From Ectocarpus siliculosus (Eukaryota; Sar; Phaeophyceae; Ectocarpales; Ectocarpaceae): a DNA stretch of 64,000 nucleotides. Below the pieces are notes generated by a model. That model did no database searches, was not told the origin of the DNA, and worked only from the letters and a program-made list of their open reading frames with translations. The DNA lies in NCBI GenBank assembly GCA_000310025.1, contig FN649730.1:2182854-2246853 (forward strand). Reading direction: 5' to 3'. Shown here piece by piece: positions 1 to 12,243 of this stretch. Each line of letters starts with the position of its first letter. Position 1 is the first letter of the stretch. The translations under genes and the position numbers were made by a program.

Positions 1-227
1 AATAACGTAGTTTTCAGTCTTACCACACAACAAATTGAACAATTCTTTGGTGTTGACCGGTACAAAAATCAGGGTGGCAACAACGAGCAAGTTGGACCGT
101 TAATAACGTAGTTTTCAGTCTTACCACACAACAAATTGAACAATTCTTTGGTGTTGACCGGTACAAAAATCAGGGTGGCAACAATGAGCAAGTTGGACCG
201 TTAATAACGTAGTTTTCAGTCTTACGA
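1..227. repeat. 101-bp tandem repeat, about 2.25 copies, running off the left edge
   Basis: The unit starting AATAACGTAGTTTTCAGTC occupies 1-101 and repeats at 102-202 with one visible change (AACAACGAG to AACAATGAG). A third, partial copy starts at 203 and diverges at about 225. The array begins at base 1, so more copies may lie to the left. No coding function is apparent. Confidence 0.9.
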
Positions 228-3104
228 CACAAACATCGGTGTATGAACCAGCAAGCAGCAGTAGACGTAATCACATACATGATGTGCGCTGTTGTGTAGT
301 TCGGCAGCAGCAACAGACCCATATGTAGTCTATTAGCAGTATGCTGCATTTGGCGTTTAGCTCATGTTCTGAACCAACCATGGCCGAACCATGGTCCGAT
401 CGATACCCGGACATACATTTACACGTACTATTGGCTCTTCGGCGGTGTCTGCTTTTCATGCGCGTTTGTTTCCAATATTTCGCTTTCATTTCGGCTTCTC
501 CTTTAAGCGTACGTCATTTTCGTATTTTCCAAGTGCGATGGTGCCGACATTCTATTTACGGACGCCAAAGTGTTTGTTGCGAAATTAACTACGCCAAACA
601 AAGTAATTGTTCTGTAATAAATCATACATGCACATTACGACCTTCTCCGCTTAATTCGTGGCCGCCGTGTCCGTCACCATGGCTAATCACACAATGGCAA
701 AATATTTTGCTTCGAGGTGGCCGTCCCGCCTCGTCGGCGGGCGGCCGCCTATACCCTATTATAATACACCTCGCCCTATTCACAAAGGGAGCCAGAGAGC
801 CGGCAGGATGTCCGTGTTTTGCGACAGCGGGGAACGTTTCTGCCGCATCCTGTCGCACGAACATACAGACGTGCCTCGCCTAGGGTAAACAGCTGGGCCC
901 AACGTCAAAGAGGATGTTGGAACATGGCGAAGATTTCGCATTCCAGCACATGCTATTTACGCCAAAATATGTACATATTCGAGCCAGTGGCCAAGCTCGA
1001 CGCTTCCAGGCTGTGACAGTGTTTTGGGGAGGAAGGGGTCGACTTACTCATGACTGCTTAGCTTTGACAGAAAACTGACACAACGGTATCCGTTTCATGT
1101 TGCAGTCTCCAACGTCACATGGCATTCATTCGTCTTGCGTCAAGACGGTTTGTTTATATTCATAGTCGAAGGATACGTCCTGACATGGAACAACCAGACC
1201 GGTATCTAACCCAATATCCCAACATTATACAATACCGGAGGACACTTGGCGCGCAACGCGGTGTGGCAGTCTGTCAGACGAGCGATGTCTTCACCTGACA
1301 TGTACATCAACGACTATTGAGATGAACGTGTATACGACAGGAGTGTTCTACGACGCTTCTGGTGTTTTGAGTCGCGGTTGTGAGCGCGTTCTCCCTCCTC
1401 CCGTCGCGTATCAGCGCAAAATCAACCGCCCCTGATAGGCTACGTCACGTCACCTAACGGAGCACGCTGGTGGGAGTTCACCCATGCACGGTCTTACCTG
1501 ACACGCAGCAATGACTCTGAGTACAGATGCCGCAGTCGCCAACATCGTCACTCTCATCACAGAAAATGCCGCAGTCGACATCGTCGCCAAGGTAAACAGG
1601 GGTCGTAGCGTCGCATGTGTTCGCAAGTGCCCATCCTGCACAAAACTCTGCAGCACATGACAAGCCGCCGGGAACGAGGATGCCACACACACGCGCGAAA
1701 GCAAACATTCGGAGGCCCACCCCAGAACGATTTGCGTCAACCTCTTGCATGTCGAGCACATGCCATTCGGTTGGGTTTTTTACCTGGTGTCTCACGGGGT
1801 CTCTCCCCGCTTGCACGATGGCTTCGCCTCGTTTGCCGCGCTCCCCACCCCCACTAATATTGTAGGGGACCAGGTCAGGCATCTTATGTGGTTGCGGCGG
1901 TAATGTTGGTCTTGCACCTCTTGCTATCATCATGGACGCAATGTGAGAGTTCACGGAGCCCTCGACAAGATCGAATTACATAAGGCCATCACCAAACAAG
2001 ACGGCATGAAAATCGCATCAGTCATGCCCGCGTGGATGACCCTTCGTTAGGCTGAAATTTATCGAATTTTCAACCGATGACTCGAACCCTGAGAATATTC
2101 GGTGTACCTCTTGAGTTGTTCCCCGCCGCGTGTTCATTGATTCCGGCCACTATTCGTGTTTTCGAGCGCGGGAGAAGTCAACCGCTTCATGTCACATGCA
2201 TAATATGCGGACGAGTCGCCTAGGGCCACCAGCTGATCCTGGCCTATTTTGAGAGGACAACACTGGAAAAGGCAAAACGTGTTTCCTACCTCGTGTTTCT
2301 TCTTAAGAGATATTTTGCCAAGCTCGAAGCTTCGAGCGGTGAAAGCGTTGATGGGGGACGTCCCACCCACTCACAACTGTTCAGGTTCAACCCGAAAATA
2401 CACACCACGCTTGGTTCGGTTCAACGTGCAGTCGCCAATGTGACGTGGTAAGGGTCTCGCGTCAAGGCTGTTGCCTGGCATGCGTGGTCGAAACGAAATC
2501 CTGCGCCGAGAACGTTCAACACATGCGGTGCAGGATTTGGTCGCGGAGTTGATAGGTCGCTGGTACAACCTTCGATATCACTGCGGCGAGTCACCAAAGA
2601 TGAACCACCCACCGCACATGTCGTCGACGTTGCACATGCCGTCGTCGGTACAACTGCCAACAGTTTCAGGGTCTGCTGCTGACTGACAGCAAGTACCCTC
2701 TGGCTCGTCCGTGCAATCAGCAACGACTTGAGCAAAAACTGACCGGGAATCAAAAAGAAACAAAGCGAAGGGCGGCGGGGCAGGGTGGTGAAATGTGAAC
2801 CGGTGGCTTAATGCACCACGCGAATATTCCAAAAAGCACTCAATGATTCGCCAAATAGATTTCGCACCGTCGCGGCATTGTTCCGCGGCGATCATCGACT
2901 ATCGACCCATGACGGTCATGCTTGGGTGATAGACGATGAGCGGAAACGGTGAGCGTTGGCGTTGAACGCGTATATGCCACCAGGAACAACTACCATCTGG
3001 ATGAGGATGGTTGGGGGTACCGGTCTCCGCTAGCAGCACCAAATGATGACAAAGGTCATCCCCTTGCAAATCGTGATTATATTGGATATTTACATCGCAT
3101 CGTA
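228..3104. other. no recognisable gene
   Basis: I see no protein family, RNA gene or mobile element here. The open frames are short, overlap on both strands and have no recognisable motifs. Mixed composition with no obvious tandem repeats suggests intergenic or strongly decayed sequence. Confidence 0.5.
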
Positions 3105-3382
3105 CATGGACCGGTGGTGTAGTGATAATCTCGAAACCGCAAGTGGCAACGTCGTGAGTTCGAATCCCCGTGGGGTGAAAAACTAAATGTACAACTATTG
3201 CAGGTGAGAGACTAAAAAAGCTATATAATCTCGCGAGTACCAAACTTCGCCTTTAGCACCGTCGACGAGGGGGAAGGACGGCTGGACCCTCCCGCGAGAA
3301 AAACAAAAATACAGCACTTAACGCAGGAGGAAGGGGGGGCACCAAAGAAAAAAAGAGGAAGAAAAAGAAAAAGAAGAAAAAA
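3105..3382 (+). mobile_element. tRNA-derived SINE, copy 1
   Basis: The head at about 3108-3180 resembles a tRNA gene. It has an A-box-like TGGTGTAGTGATAATCTCG and a B-box-like GAGTTCGAATCCC followed by CCGTGGGGTG. A family-specific body with CACCGTCGACGAGGG-like and CGCAGGAGGAAGG motifs follows, then an A-rich tail ending near 3382. The same head, body and tail order recurs at 46388-46621, which makes this a dispersed RNA polymerase III retroposon and not a working tRNA gene. No target duplication was identified. The element is non-coding and would depend on a LINE for mobility. Confidence 0.75.
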
Positions 3383-3781
3383 GCCTCCGTGTTTACCCCC
3401 TCCTGTGTCACCCTGGATTATTGGTGTGTACTTGTACGAACAAAACATACTGAACAGTGTAGTACTCTACATACACTGAGAAGTGTAGCACTCAACATAC
3501 ATACGTACACTAAAACACGTGTAGAACACATCTCGTCACGAAAATGGGGGAGCTGTCGCCATAAGAAAGGGGACGAAAACACACACACACACACATTTTG
3601 TCTTTGATCCGGAGAATACGTTAGTCTCCCCCATGCCGCCCCCTCACGGGGTCCCAGTTAACGGCATTGAGAAGTGTTTTGTGTTTTCAACGGCACTGAG
3701 ACTGACGTCGTTTCCTTTTGGTCCGCCGGTTTGCGCGGTCGATGCTAAGAGAAAAAATACACACAGACAGGCAGACTTTGC

Positions 3782-4164
3782 GGTGCAGGTGCATTGTCGC
3801 CGTGCAAAGAGCGGTTGAGCAGAGCCCACTCCCTGGTCTGCACGAAGACCGGTGCTTCAACCTTCCTGCACAACAGGATGGTTCGCGTGATGTTGAAGAC
3901 ATTACGCGAATGCGCCATATGCAAATCGCGGTTGAAGATTCTTCCCCATTTACCACAGGCACTGGTAGGGGAAAAGGGCTCTACAAGATGGATTTGGTGA
4001 TCCCCCCAGGAATACACGCAGGAGATAAAGAAGAGGAACTCTGCACCAAGTCCATTCTTGTAGATGTAACAATCATCAACCCATCCGCAGGTCGAAGCAT
4101 CGAAAAGTCCATCCAAATGCAAGGATCCGCGCTCGAAGATCGAGCTGCAAGTAAGGCAAACTAG
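3782..4164 (+). pseudogene. LINE-like retrotransposon, C-terminal fragment (frameshifted)
   Basis: Two overlapping plus-strand frames together resemble the region that follows the reverse transcriptase in many non-LTR elements. The first frame (about 3794-3935) reads HSLVCTKTGASTFLHNRMV and then VMLKTLRECAICK. The second frame (to the TAG at 4162-4164) reads KMDLVIPPGIHAGD, ILVDVTIINPSAGR and GSALEDRAASKAN. LVDVT-type strands followed by an alanine-rich G-A-x-x-x-R-A-x-x-K helix are typical of such tails. The frame change near 3930-3960 indicates an indel. No reverse transcriptase core is visible upstream, so the copy is 5'-truncated, as is usual for LINEs. Assignment rests on pattern only. 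Confidence 0.45.
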
Positions 4165-4797
4165 GGTTAAGGATTGGCCCCTCGCCCCCCAATGGGGCGG
4201 GCAGCCACACCGGGATGGATGGTGGTTGAGGGTTTGGGGGGAAGGGAGGAATAAGTAGAAGGAAGAGACGACACGTTAGAAGTAGCAAGGGACGGTGTAT
4301 TGAGACGCTTGCAATGAAGACGTGAAGACAGACGTGAAGACGTTCGCGAAGAGCGAGAGGGCACGGGAGGGTGAAGCATCGGCCCCCGCGCCCCCAGTGT
4401 GCAGGGGGGGCATAAGGTGTGACAGATGCTGAGTAGGTCTGCGAGAACGGCCGACGTGTGCTGCGCGGCTATGGTCGATGCTGCCAATCATTTTCTACAT
4501 GCTGTTCTAGTTCGGGACCACCTCTCGATCATTTCATGCCGTCGGCAGACTAATCATGGAAAAAACGTCGTGTTGAAAGCATTTCTTGTCCCATACAACC
4601 AAGACGAGCGTCACCAATCCACATCCTTCATTCGGTGCGGCAACAGTCGATCCATCTACTTATTATATCGTGCAAGCTTTTTGACGATAGCAACCCTAAC
4701 CCTAACCTTTTTGTTACAAACAGATCCGAACACTGCGAAGTTCACGAAGAGCTTTGCCGTAGGCGAGACTGAGAAGGCGGCGGTGGTGGGAAAGCTA

Positions 4798-5176
4798 AAT
4801 AGAGGGCAAGGGTACGGCTGTCAGAGCCCCCGGCACACGCGGAAAGGTCTCACACCAGAAGAGTACGGCTGGCAAAGCCCCCGTAGCACGCCGTAAGGTC
4901 TCGCCGGGGGCGGAGGGGGTTGATGGTACAGACGGGTCACTCTCAGACGAGTCCTCAGCGGAGACGGGGGACTCAGTTGAAGATGAGAGCTCGGGGTCGG
5001 AAGAGGAGGAGGAGGAGGAGGAGCACGAGGAGGAGGAACAGGAGGAGAAGGAGGGGAGGCTGGGGGTGAGGGGGGAAGAGGATGAAGGGCGAAGGCGCTC
5101 AACGCGAAGAAAGCGCTCGAAGAAACGGCGGTTTAGTCTTGTTGAGGGAGGTGTAGGGGCTTCGGGGAGTGAATAA
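4798..5176 (+). CDS. acidic/basic low-complexity ORF, possible exon of a nuclear protein
   Basis: The open frame runs from just after a TAA (4795-4797) to the TAA at 5174-5176, about 125 codons. It begins with two imperfect copies of a lysine/alanine/proline-rich segment (KGTAVRAPGTRGK and KSTAGKAPVARRK). A serine/aspartate-rich stretch, a run of about 20 mostly glutamates, and a basic cluster (RRRSTRRKRSKKRR) that looks like a nuclear localisation signal follow. There is no ATG near the start, so it could be an internal or last exon. AACAG at about 4720 is a possible acceptor, but frame continuity from it is broken. Acidic tracts beside basic clusters are common in chromatin proteins, but no domain is recognised. 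It may also be chance openness of a GAG-rich tract. Confidence 0.3.
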
Positions 5177-8100
5177 TAAGTACCATGCAAGACAAATTGC
5201 TATTATTTGTTGATGGGTGTTGCACGTGGCGAAGGTGATTCCACCGCCGTAGGCTCATCGACAGCCCCTCTTCGGTATGTTGCCGGCTTGAGTAAGCTTG
5301 GAATGATGACGTTGGGTATGTGTCATTTGGTTGTGTCATGTCGCCACATTCGACCGAGGTCAAATGTCGTGGACTTGTAGCTGAGGGGTTGTCCCCAAGC
5401 ACTACTGCTGTACTTCAAGACATGAAAACCAAATAATAAGAAGTGTCCCCAGCCCATCACAGTTTATTTCAGTACATGAAGTAGCAATTTACCCCTTCTT
5501 AGTAACAAGGTCCTGTTTGCAGGTGGTCCGGTAAACCCCCCCCCACGCAAGCCCACCCAAGGGAGAGGGAGAAAGCCAAAAGAAAGCCCTGTAGGAAAAT
5601 TTTAAAAAAAATAAAACTTTTTTCCCCCCCCTCCCGGGGGGGGGGGGGGGGGGGGTAGGGTTAGGTGTCGGAACTTTTTTTTTTGTGCGCCCTGGGTGGG
5701 ATGGCCTGTTTTTGGTCGGAGAGGCAGCAACTCAAATCCACAGCACCACGCAGTACTAGAGCAGCAGGGTTAGACACGCTAATTCTTTCGGATTGGTAAT
5801 GTATGTATGTGATGCTGGCCGTCAGCGCCGCTGCCGCCGTATGTTGTGAGCTCGTCTACCCTTCGACAGGTCGTGGTCAAATCAGGGGGGGTCGCACAAC
5901 GATGAAGAATCAGCCGCCAACCAGCACCAACGGGAAAAAATCGCAAGCAAAACCACCCGCGTTGCGACACTCTTCCCTGGGCCTGTAGTTGAAAACAGCA
6001 AGCCGGGTGGACGGTGTCTTAATAAGAATGCTGTCCTTTGTGTCGGGTGCTGCTCTATGTGATTTTTCCGCTGCTCTATGGAGAGCAAAACCAAGTCAAC
6101 CTGTTGTATGTCGAGCAAAGCGTGTACTCACCTGAAGGGCATGGGTTAGTATTGCGATGACATCACGATTACGTAGAGCAAGCGCGAAAAGTCGGATCTT
6201 CTTTTCAACGTTCCGTGAAAAAATGCGTGAATTTTTTCGTGAAATGGTTAAGCAATAATACTAAGCCTTAAACCTTACTTGGCTTGCGGTATAAGTCTGC
6301 ATGTACGGCCGCCCGTGCTGCGCGGCTATACTCCGTGCTGTCAATCATTTGCGACGCGTGTCGGCCTTTATCATGCGGTTGCGCGTGCCCGAACGTGAGC
6401 CTTCGGTGTCTGGTTCAAACTGTGCTGTGTTGTAGCCAAAAACAAAATCGAGGTACGATTTAGAGAGATGTGTCACGACACGACGACCATCCTGCAAGTA
6501 TATATGCAGCATATGATAAAAAAATCACACACACATGCGTTAACCACAGGTTCACAGCGGTACGTACAATGTCCTCACCTTCGTATCAAGACAGGCAGTA
6601 GTAGCGCAGGCGTGCATTCTGTGTTTGATATACTGCCGGACAAGCAGAGCACATTTGATAGGAAATGTCTATTATTCAGCTACATCGGCTATCCGTGTTG
6701 TAGTATATATTTTTCTCCTAGAAGTCTCCTTCTGGTGCAAATTGACTTTGTTCTTGACGTACATACGTACGTTTTCAGCAGCTGTCATTCTGAGTATCAC
6801 AGCTTGCTGAGTCGTATTTCGGACGTACGTACTTCGCTAGAATTACTTGTGTTGCTGGCAACTATAAATAGTTGATGCATAGCATGTGGTGGTGATTGGT
6901 CAACCAAACTTTGAGTGAGTACGTTTTGTATATACGTACGAGACGACGTATCTTTGCCCAAGGGGTCATGCTGTCTCATTGGTTGACAATTTGGTATATA
7001 TAAGTTCAATTATATTTCCGTCGGAATGTTTTGCTGAGATGGTGCAGCCCACGTGCAGCCCCACTCCTCTCACTCTGAATTGTTTTCTGTCTCTCCGACT
7101 ATTGTAAAAGTCAAAATTTCTTCACGTATAAATATTTAGACCACCTGGCTGGGAATTCTTCGTCCTCGTGTAAGAGTCTGCCGGCACAACTCTCTCACGG
7201 AGGTTGATTGCCACGAGCGGTGTCGCAACGCACCACGTCCGGATACACGCCGTGTGCTCTGATGTGCGCTTGCTTGTGACCGACTTTAAAATCATATCGG
7301 GTGCGTTGCTTACTACGTACTTGCTGCCGGACGTCACTTGCATTAGATTTGTGGTCCGCACGAGCTGCAGACAGAGACCTGAATGTTTCTCTTCCCACAC
7401 ACTTGACAAGCCCGTGCTCAAGAAATATCATCTAGGTATGACGCGCGGTTTTCGTCAGCTGCCTCATTCCACACCTCCATTCCCGAGAGACTATCCCCTC
7501 GCAATGCAGTTACTTCATTCATTGCGGAAAATAAACAATTTGAGGATCCAGCACAAACAAAACGCATGGTATCTGAACATGAATCGAGAGCACATTGCAG
7601 CAGAAGACCGGCCGAGAATACCTCAAAAACAAATCTTTGACGTGGGCATGCATCATCCAGCCTTCCTCAGCACTGATGAATGGAAAAACCACAAAGGTGC
7701 AATCAGATACCGAATAGCTCACCACCATGGCTGATAAACGACAGAATGAGGGCAGCTCCTCCCAATACAACGTTCAGAAACCGCATGGCTGTCACCCTGT
7801 GCAATGCCTGTCAGTATCAATTGCCGAAAGGGGGGAGAGGGAGACAGAGGGGGGGAGAGAAAGCGAGAGAGCTGGGGGGTGGGGTTCGGAACGAAACACG
7901 CCGGTTGAGACTCAAGCACACTTACTTGTTAAAGTAGACCACAGGCCGAAAGCTCGGCTGACCCTAACTCAAACGTATTTCTTAGTTTAGCTCAAGTGGA
8001 CGAACTGACTCACTTACGACGAAGACACACCTAAACATCGACTTAGAAGGCATGCGACAACGAGGCACCATTGGCGGCCGTGAAATTTTCTGGTTTTCTG

Positions 8101-8633
8101 GCCCCATCCTTTGGGGAACGTCGTTCCGCATATGTACATATATGATTTGGTCACTTTTCATGCCTCGACATTTCTTTCTCTCGCCCCAGCGAGTCATTTC
8201 TTGCGGTTCCTTCTCAGGGGCACGCGGGAGGCCCGTCGGTACATTAACGCCCGTGTCCGGAGCTCGGCAGACCTCCGTAGCGCGTGTAGTTAACCGTCAA
8301 AGTTGCGAAAATTGGCTCAAAACCCAGGGGACGCGTTCCGCGACGACAATGCCTCCCGAACCAATTCCTGAAACCTCTCTGTTGCTGTCGTGCAATAAAT
8401 CAACCCTTGTTTTAGTCAGTGTAAGAAGACTTGGGGTAGTTTAATCGCAGTGTATATGTTGAGACGTGATGTGATGGACTTAAGAATGATGGCTCTGGGA
8501 GCAGGGTGGGAATTTAGTTCTGGTTGAGATATCGTCAACTAAGGTCAGGAAAAGTATATGAGGTGGAGACTAGAAGTGAGAAAGTGTTAGTTTATGGTTG
8601 GAATGATGAGCTTATGAGGGAATTGCAGTTAGT

Positions 8634-8634
<1 letters not shown>
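5177..8634. other. no convincing gene; homopolymer tract and diverged repeats
   Basis: A poly-T/poly-C/poly-G composite lies at about 5580-5656, ending in more than 20 G residues followed by GTAGGGTTAGG. The segment around 6300-6350 (CCGTGCTGCGCGGCTAT) is a diverged copy of 4447-4495, and that around 6465-6500 resembles 41219-41255. An open frame at 7204-7734 (176 codons, non-ATG start) has no recognisable motif. Confidence 0.4.

Positions 8635-8689
<55 letters not shown>
8635..8689. repeat. (GA)n microsatellite
   Basis: An uninterrupted GA dinucleotide run of about 55 bp, ending GAGAGTTGAAG. Confidence 0.97.
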
Positions 8690-8691
<2 letters not shown>

Positions 8692-8830
8692 GAAGAGAAA
8701 ATGAAGCTGCGCAATTGGATAGATACAGGGAAGCGGCGCAATTAGCTGGCGTCAGCTGATGTTGCGTGCCCCCCTTTTCAGTGTTCAAATTCCCAGCTGT
8801 TCGCGGCCCACGAAGGCCTAAGAAACACAC

Positions 8831-8931
8831 TTTGATCGCACGCATCTTCGAGACGCGTACACACACGACCCCACCGGCACATCTACACACATATCTAAGC
8901 GCGAATAGGCCACCGCCGGCCGATTGTACGT
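8831..8931 (+). repeat. 101-bp direct repeat, left copy (partner at 16956-17056)
   Basis: The segment from TTTGATCGCACGCATCTTCG to GGCCACCGCCGGCCGATTG matches 16956-17056 with about four substitutions. The two copies flank the nested LTR-element cluster. Neither has TG...CA termini, so they are not LTRs of the 12-16 kb family. They could be copies of a separate short repeat or remnants of a larger duplication. Confidence 0.85.
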
Positions 8932-9235
8932 CACTGGCACCGAAGGAGGGGCTGTGTTTAAACGCACTGCTTGCGGTGTGCTCTTCTCATGGCACAGAGA
9001 GGTGAGGGGGGGGAAGGAAACAGCGATGAAGGGAGAGTTGGACACTCGGACCACGGGGGTGGCGGTGGTTATAAGGGTGGTGGGTTGGATGAGTTGTCGA
9101 CGGAAGGGGATGAGTCGGCTGCAAAACTGCTGTAAATGAAGGGGGAGGCGTTGACAGAGAGACCTCGGGAGGAAGGGAAAAAGAGGTCGGGTGGAGACGT
9201 TGAAGTTGGAGACTCAAATCAGACAAGGGAAGTGG

Positions 9236-10496
9236 TGTGCAGCAGACATCCGAGGATGCACAACAGACACAGGCTAAGGTCTCTGGGCGAAAGGGTGGAT
9301 GGCCTGAGGGCAAGGCGGGTTATGCGGGTATTGCACACGTTCATCAGTGCGTGAGGTGCGGGAGGCATGGACACTCACTCGGCGACTGCAATGCGCCACG
9401 ACGCTTTGAAGGCCACTACACTGCTTGCGGTGAGTATGGTCATCGGCGCCGCATGTGTTGCACAACCGGCCGCATGCAACAGCGCGTACATGTCGGTGAT
9501 GGAGAGGGTCTCAACGCGAGTGGCAACGACACTATGCCGTACCAGCAGCGGAAGCGACGACGCTAGAGGAGGAACAGACACAGGCATCAGCCGGAGTCGC
9601 TCCTCCCCTTTGCAGATGGAGCGGTGGCATGGGGCACAGCAACTGCTGTGGGAGCGGCGACCGGTGGTGGTGGTTTCCCCGCTACGGTGGCGGGGGGAAC
9701 GGCCGCGGCGCAGGCACTCGCGGCTGGAGCGGCGGCATCGGAGGCAGCAACGGCGGCGAGAGCGGGGACCCCCGGCAACAGAGTCTTCCCCGCGGCGGCG
9801 GCAGGGGGAACGGCCGGGGAGCAGGCACGTGCTGTTGAAGCGACGGTATCAGTGGTGCCACCTGCGGCGGCACCGGCGACGGATGAACTCGAAAGTATGA
9901 AAGAAGAGCTTGCTGACATACGGAGGCAAAGGGAGAAATTGGCGGCCAAGAAACCGGCACTGCATGTACAGCCGGGCCCACCACTTGTGTCGTCAGCAGG
10001 CGTGGCTTCAGCAGCGGAAACAACGGTGGGGACGACGACAGGTATTGGTGTTTTCCCCGACTCGTCGATGGGGGGAACGGCCGGGGCGCCGTCAGCTGCA
10101 GGAACGGGGCACTGGAGGTTTCGTCGACCTGCGGCCAGATACCCCCCGCCGTACCAACTGGGGGGGCGATCGCAGTGCCCACGTCAGCAGCTACACCGGC
10201 ACCAGCAGCGCAAGAAGCGGAGGGCGCGTGCGATGAGGATGGCTGTTGGTTGGACAATGGCGACGAAGGCGGCAACAGCAACGGCGGCAGCGGCGACGGC
10301 AGCTTCGTGGCGTTGTTTACGGGTGCGGGTGCGGGTACGGGTGCGGGGCACCCCGGCGCCCATCCGACCGTGTACAATGGTATCTGCGTGGTGCGGGACG
10401 ATGGGGGGTAATGTCAGGGCTGGACATTCGATCGTGTCTGGAAGGGTGCGGCATGAATTGAGAGGCTACGTGTTCGGGAGCTACCGTGCGAGATGA
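9236..10496 (+). pseudogene. gag-like zinc-knuckle ORF of the older LTR element (frameshifted)
   Basis: The frame 9237-9566 contains a CCHC zinc knuckle (HQCVRCGRHGHSLGDC) followed by NAPRRFEG and a degenerate second knuckle (HYTACGEYGHRRRMC). The first Cys of the second knuckle is replaced, so it keeps only part of the CCHC set. A second frame, 9624-10496, has alanine/glycine repeats of the type FPAAAAGGTAGEQA and a short predicted coiled coil (DELESMKEELADIRRQREKL). This order, two knuckles joined by APRRFEG then Ala-rich repeats, matches the ORF at 12495-14748. That identifies it as a diverged gag copy of the same family. Frame changes and the damaged knuckle mark it as decayed. Gag binds genomic RNA in the particle. 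No protease, integrase or reverse transcriptase is seen. Confidence 0.6.
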
Positions 10497-11123
10497 CCGT
10501 GGTTACACAATGAGTCTACGCGCGATTCAGGCACGTTCGCGAGAATTATGTTTATTTGACTATCTATTTTCTGGGTCGATTTTGTTTGTTGAAAGCCATG
10601 AGTTTGAGAACTGCGTCGACGTAGGCTGTTGTGCTGCGATGCGCACGAACGAACGTGGTGTTTTTGGTCTGTGGTACATGCGTTTTTCATTTGTCAAGGA
10701 TATGGTTTGCATAGTCTAGGACTTCACCGCGCCGAATGGTGCAGTTGATGTTGTTGGGTCACTGCTAGCACTGCTGTCGAAAATCATGGGGGGGGGTGAA
10801 TGTGATGCTGAGATGCCATGATATTCGCCGCAGTACAAGCAGAGTTCTAGCGGACGTTCGGGTTTGATGGTTCATTTTGTTCACGTTTTCCGCGTTTTAC
10901 CTGCGGAAAATGAGGAGAAGTCCTCAATTGTTGTTTGTTTGCGATTCCGCGTTTGTTTACCTGCGGAGTTTGAGGCAACTTCATAATACTTGTCTGATTC
11001 CTCGTTGCTAGGATAAGAAATACATTTCTTGTTTATTCGCGATTCCGCGTTTTTCCCGCGGAGTTCGGAGGTAACTTCATGATATTCGTTTGATTTCCCG
11101 TTGTTTGGATCCGAGAGTTGTTG

Positions 11124-11307
11124 CAGCAGGGGGGCTGTCAAGCTGTTGTGCTTTGGGAGATGATGCAGCAGGGGGACTGTTAAGCTTTTATGTATTGGGA
11201 AATGATGCAGCACGGGGTCTGTTAGGGTTTGTGTTTTGGGAGATGATGCAGCAGGGGCGCTGTTAGCGTTTGTGGTTTTGGAGATGATGCAGCAGGGGGG
11301 CTGTCAA
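11124..11307 (+). repeat. reiterated polypurine/LTR-junction-like motifs (five copies)
   Basis: Five units of about 40-45 bp each carry GATGCAGCAGGGGGG-type purine runs followed by CTGT, for example at 11124, 11167, 11204, 11246 and 11288. This resembles the PPT-LTR junction (AGCAGGGGGGC then TGTTTG) found at 16461-16474 and, as AGTAGGGGGGC, at 11884-11897. Two looser copies occur in the younger element near 15775 and 15886. Confidence 0.7.
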
Positions 11308-11894
11308 GATGTTTGAGAAACGGCATAATTGGCGAAAGTTTCCTCTGGCGTCTTCGAACGCCGGGTTTTTAACGTTTGTCTATTTGTGCCGCATGTATTT
11401 GGTTTTGATGACTGTTCTGAACGATGTATTGTGGAGGAAGGATTTGACATCTTTTGGTAAGACATGGTTGAGGCCTATGTGCTTCCGAAGCTTACTTCAA
11501 CTTGGTCAATGAGTTGAAACACAGTTTTGTGCGAGGATTTTGTTCGAGGTATTTGTTGACGCGTTTTGCCAGAGTTGTCCGTCCAGAGTCTTTATGACGT
11601 GGCTCTGATGTAATGTTGATCTTTGCTGAGTATTCTTCCAAGGACAATTCTTTGTATTTGACTGCTTGAGAATGTGGTGACGACATTTTCTCGAGAGGGG
11701 TGCTTGTTAAGACTCTTAGCGAAGTTCCATAGTCGTAGGAGGAGTAGTAACCTGAAACTTGAATAGTCGATAGATCCGGGAGTTGAGATGATTTATGGAT
11801 ACGAAAGATGAATAGTTTTTAGATTTGTTGCCGTTTTACCTGGCGATATGTACGGAGGATCTCGTAGATCCTATCTCGTACCGAGTAGGGGGGC

Positions 11895-12056
11895 TGTTTG
11901 TGTGTGTACTCGGCAGGATACAATTCTCCGAGATCTCCGAGGGGGTTACGCAGATGAGATAGATATGGGTATGATAGACAGACTTGGTGCAGCAGGCTTT
12001 GCCTCTTCTTGCTCACGTCTGTCACTCGTTAAACTCTCTCTAGTAATCAAGGAACT
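11895..12056 (+). repeat. older 3' LTR, left part (interrupted)
   Basis: Starts TGTTTGTGTGTGTACTCGGC directly after the polypurine tract and shares the CTCGGCAG motif and layout of the younger LTRs. It ends with GAACT (12052-12056), which is duplicated at 16659-16663. The rest of this LTR resumes at 16664 and ends CACCCCAAACA at 16744. Confidence 0.75.
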
Positions 12057-12243
12057 TGTTTGGGGTGCTCGGCAGAGTATACTGTCTATGGGGCCTCCGG
12101 GGGGTACGCGGATGAAATGTGTTGATGGGCATGCTGCATGGCGATGGTTTTGCCTACCGCATGTCTCTCACTCTCTAATCAACCAAGGTCTTGAGTCAAC
12201 CTTCTTTCTCTTTCGGCCTCTGACGGGCTACCGCACCCAAACA
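12057..12243 (+). repeat. 5' LTR of the gag-only element
   Basis: A 187-bp LTR from TGTTTGGGGTGCTCGGCAG to CCGCACCCAAACA, identical by eye to 16472-16658. It is preceded by target-site copy GAACT. Confidence 0.9.

Noticed and set aside
341..883. 180-codon plus-strand frame
   Set aside because: Cys/Ser/Arg-rich random-looking product, overlapping open frames on both strands, non-ATG start.
3108..3180. tRNA gene
   Set aside because: It has A- and B-box-like motifs but poor stem pairing and belongs to a dispersed element with a body and A-rich tail found again at 46388, so it is a SINE head.
4685..4710. Telomere repeat (CCCTAA)
   Set aside because: Only about two units; similar short matches at 5657 and 30285 are within chance for this genome.
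7204..7734. 176-codon plus-strand frame as a gene
   Set aside because: No ATG at the start, no motif, and composition like the surroundings.
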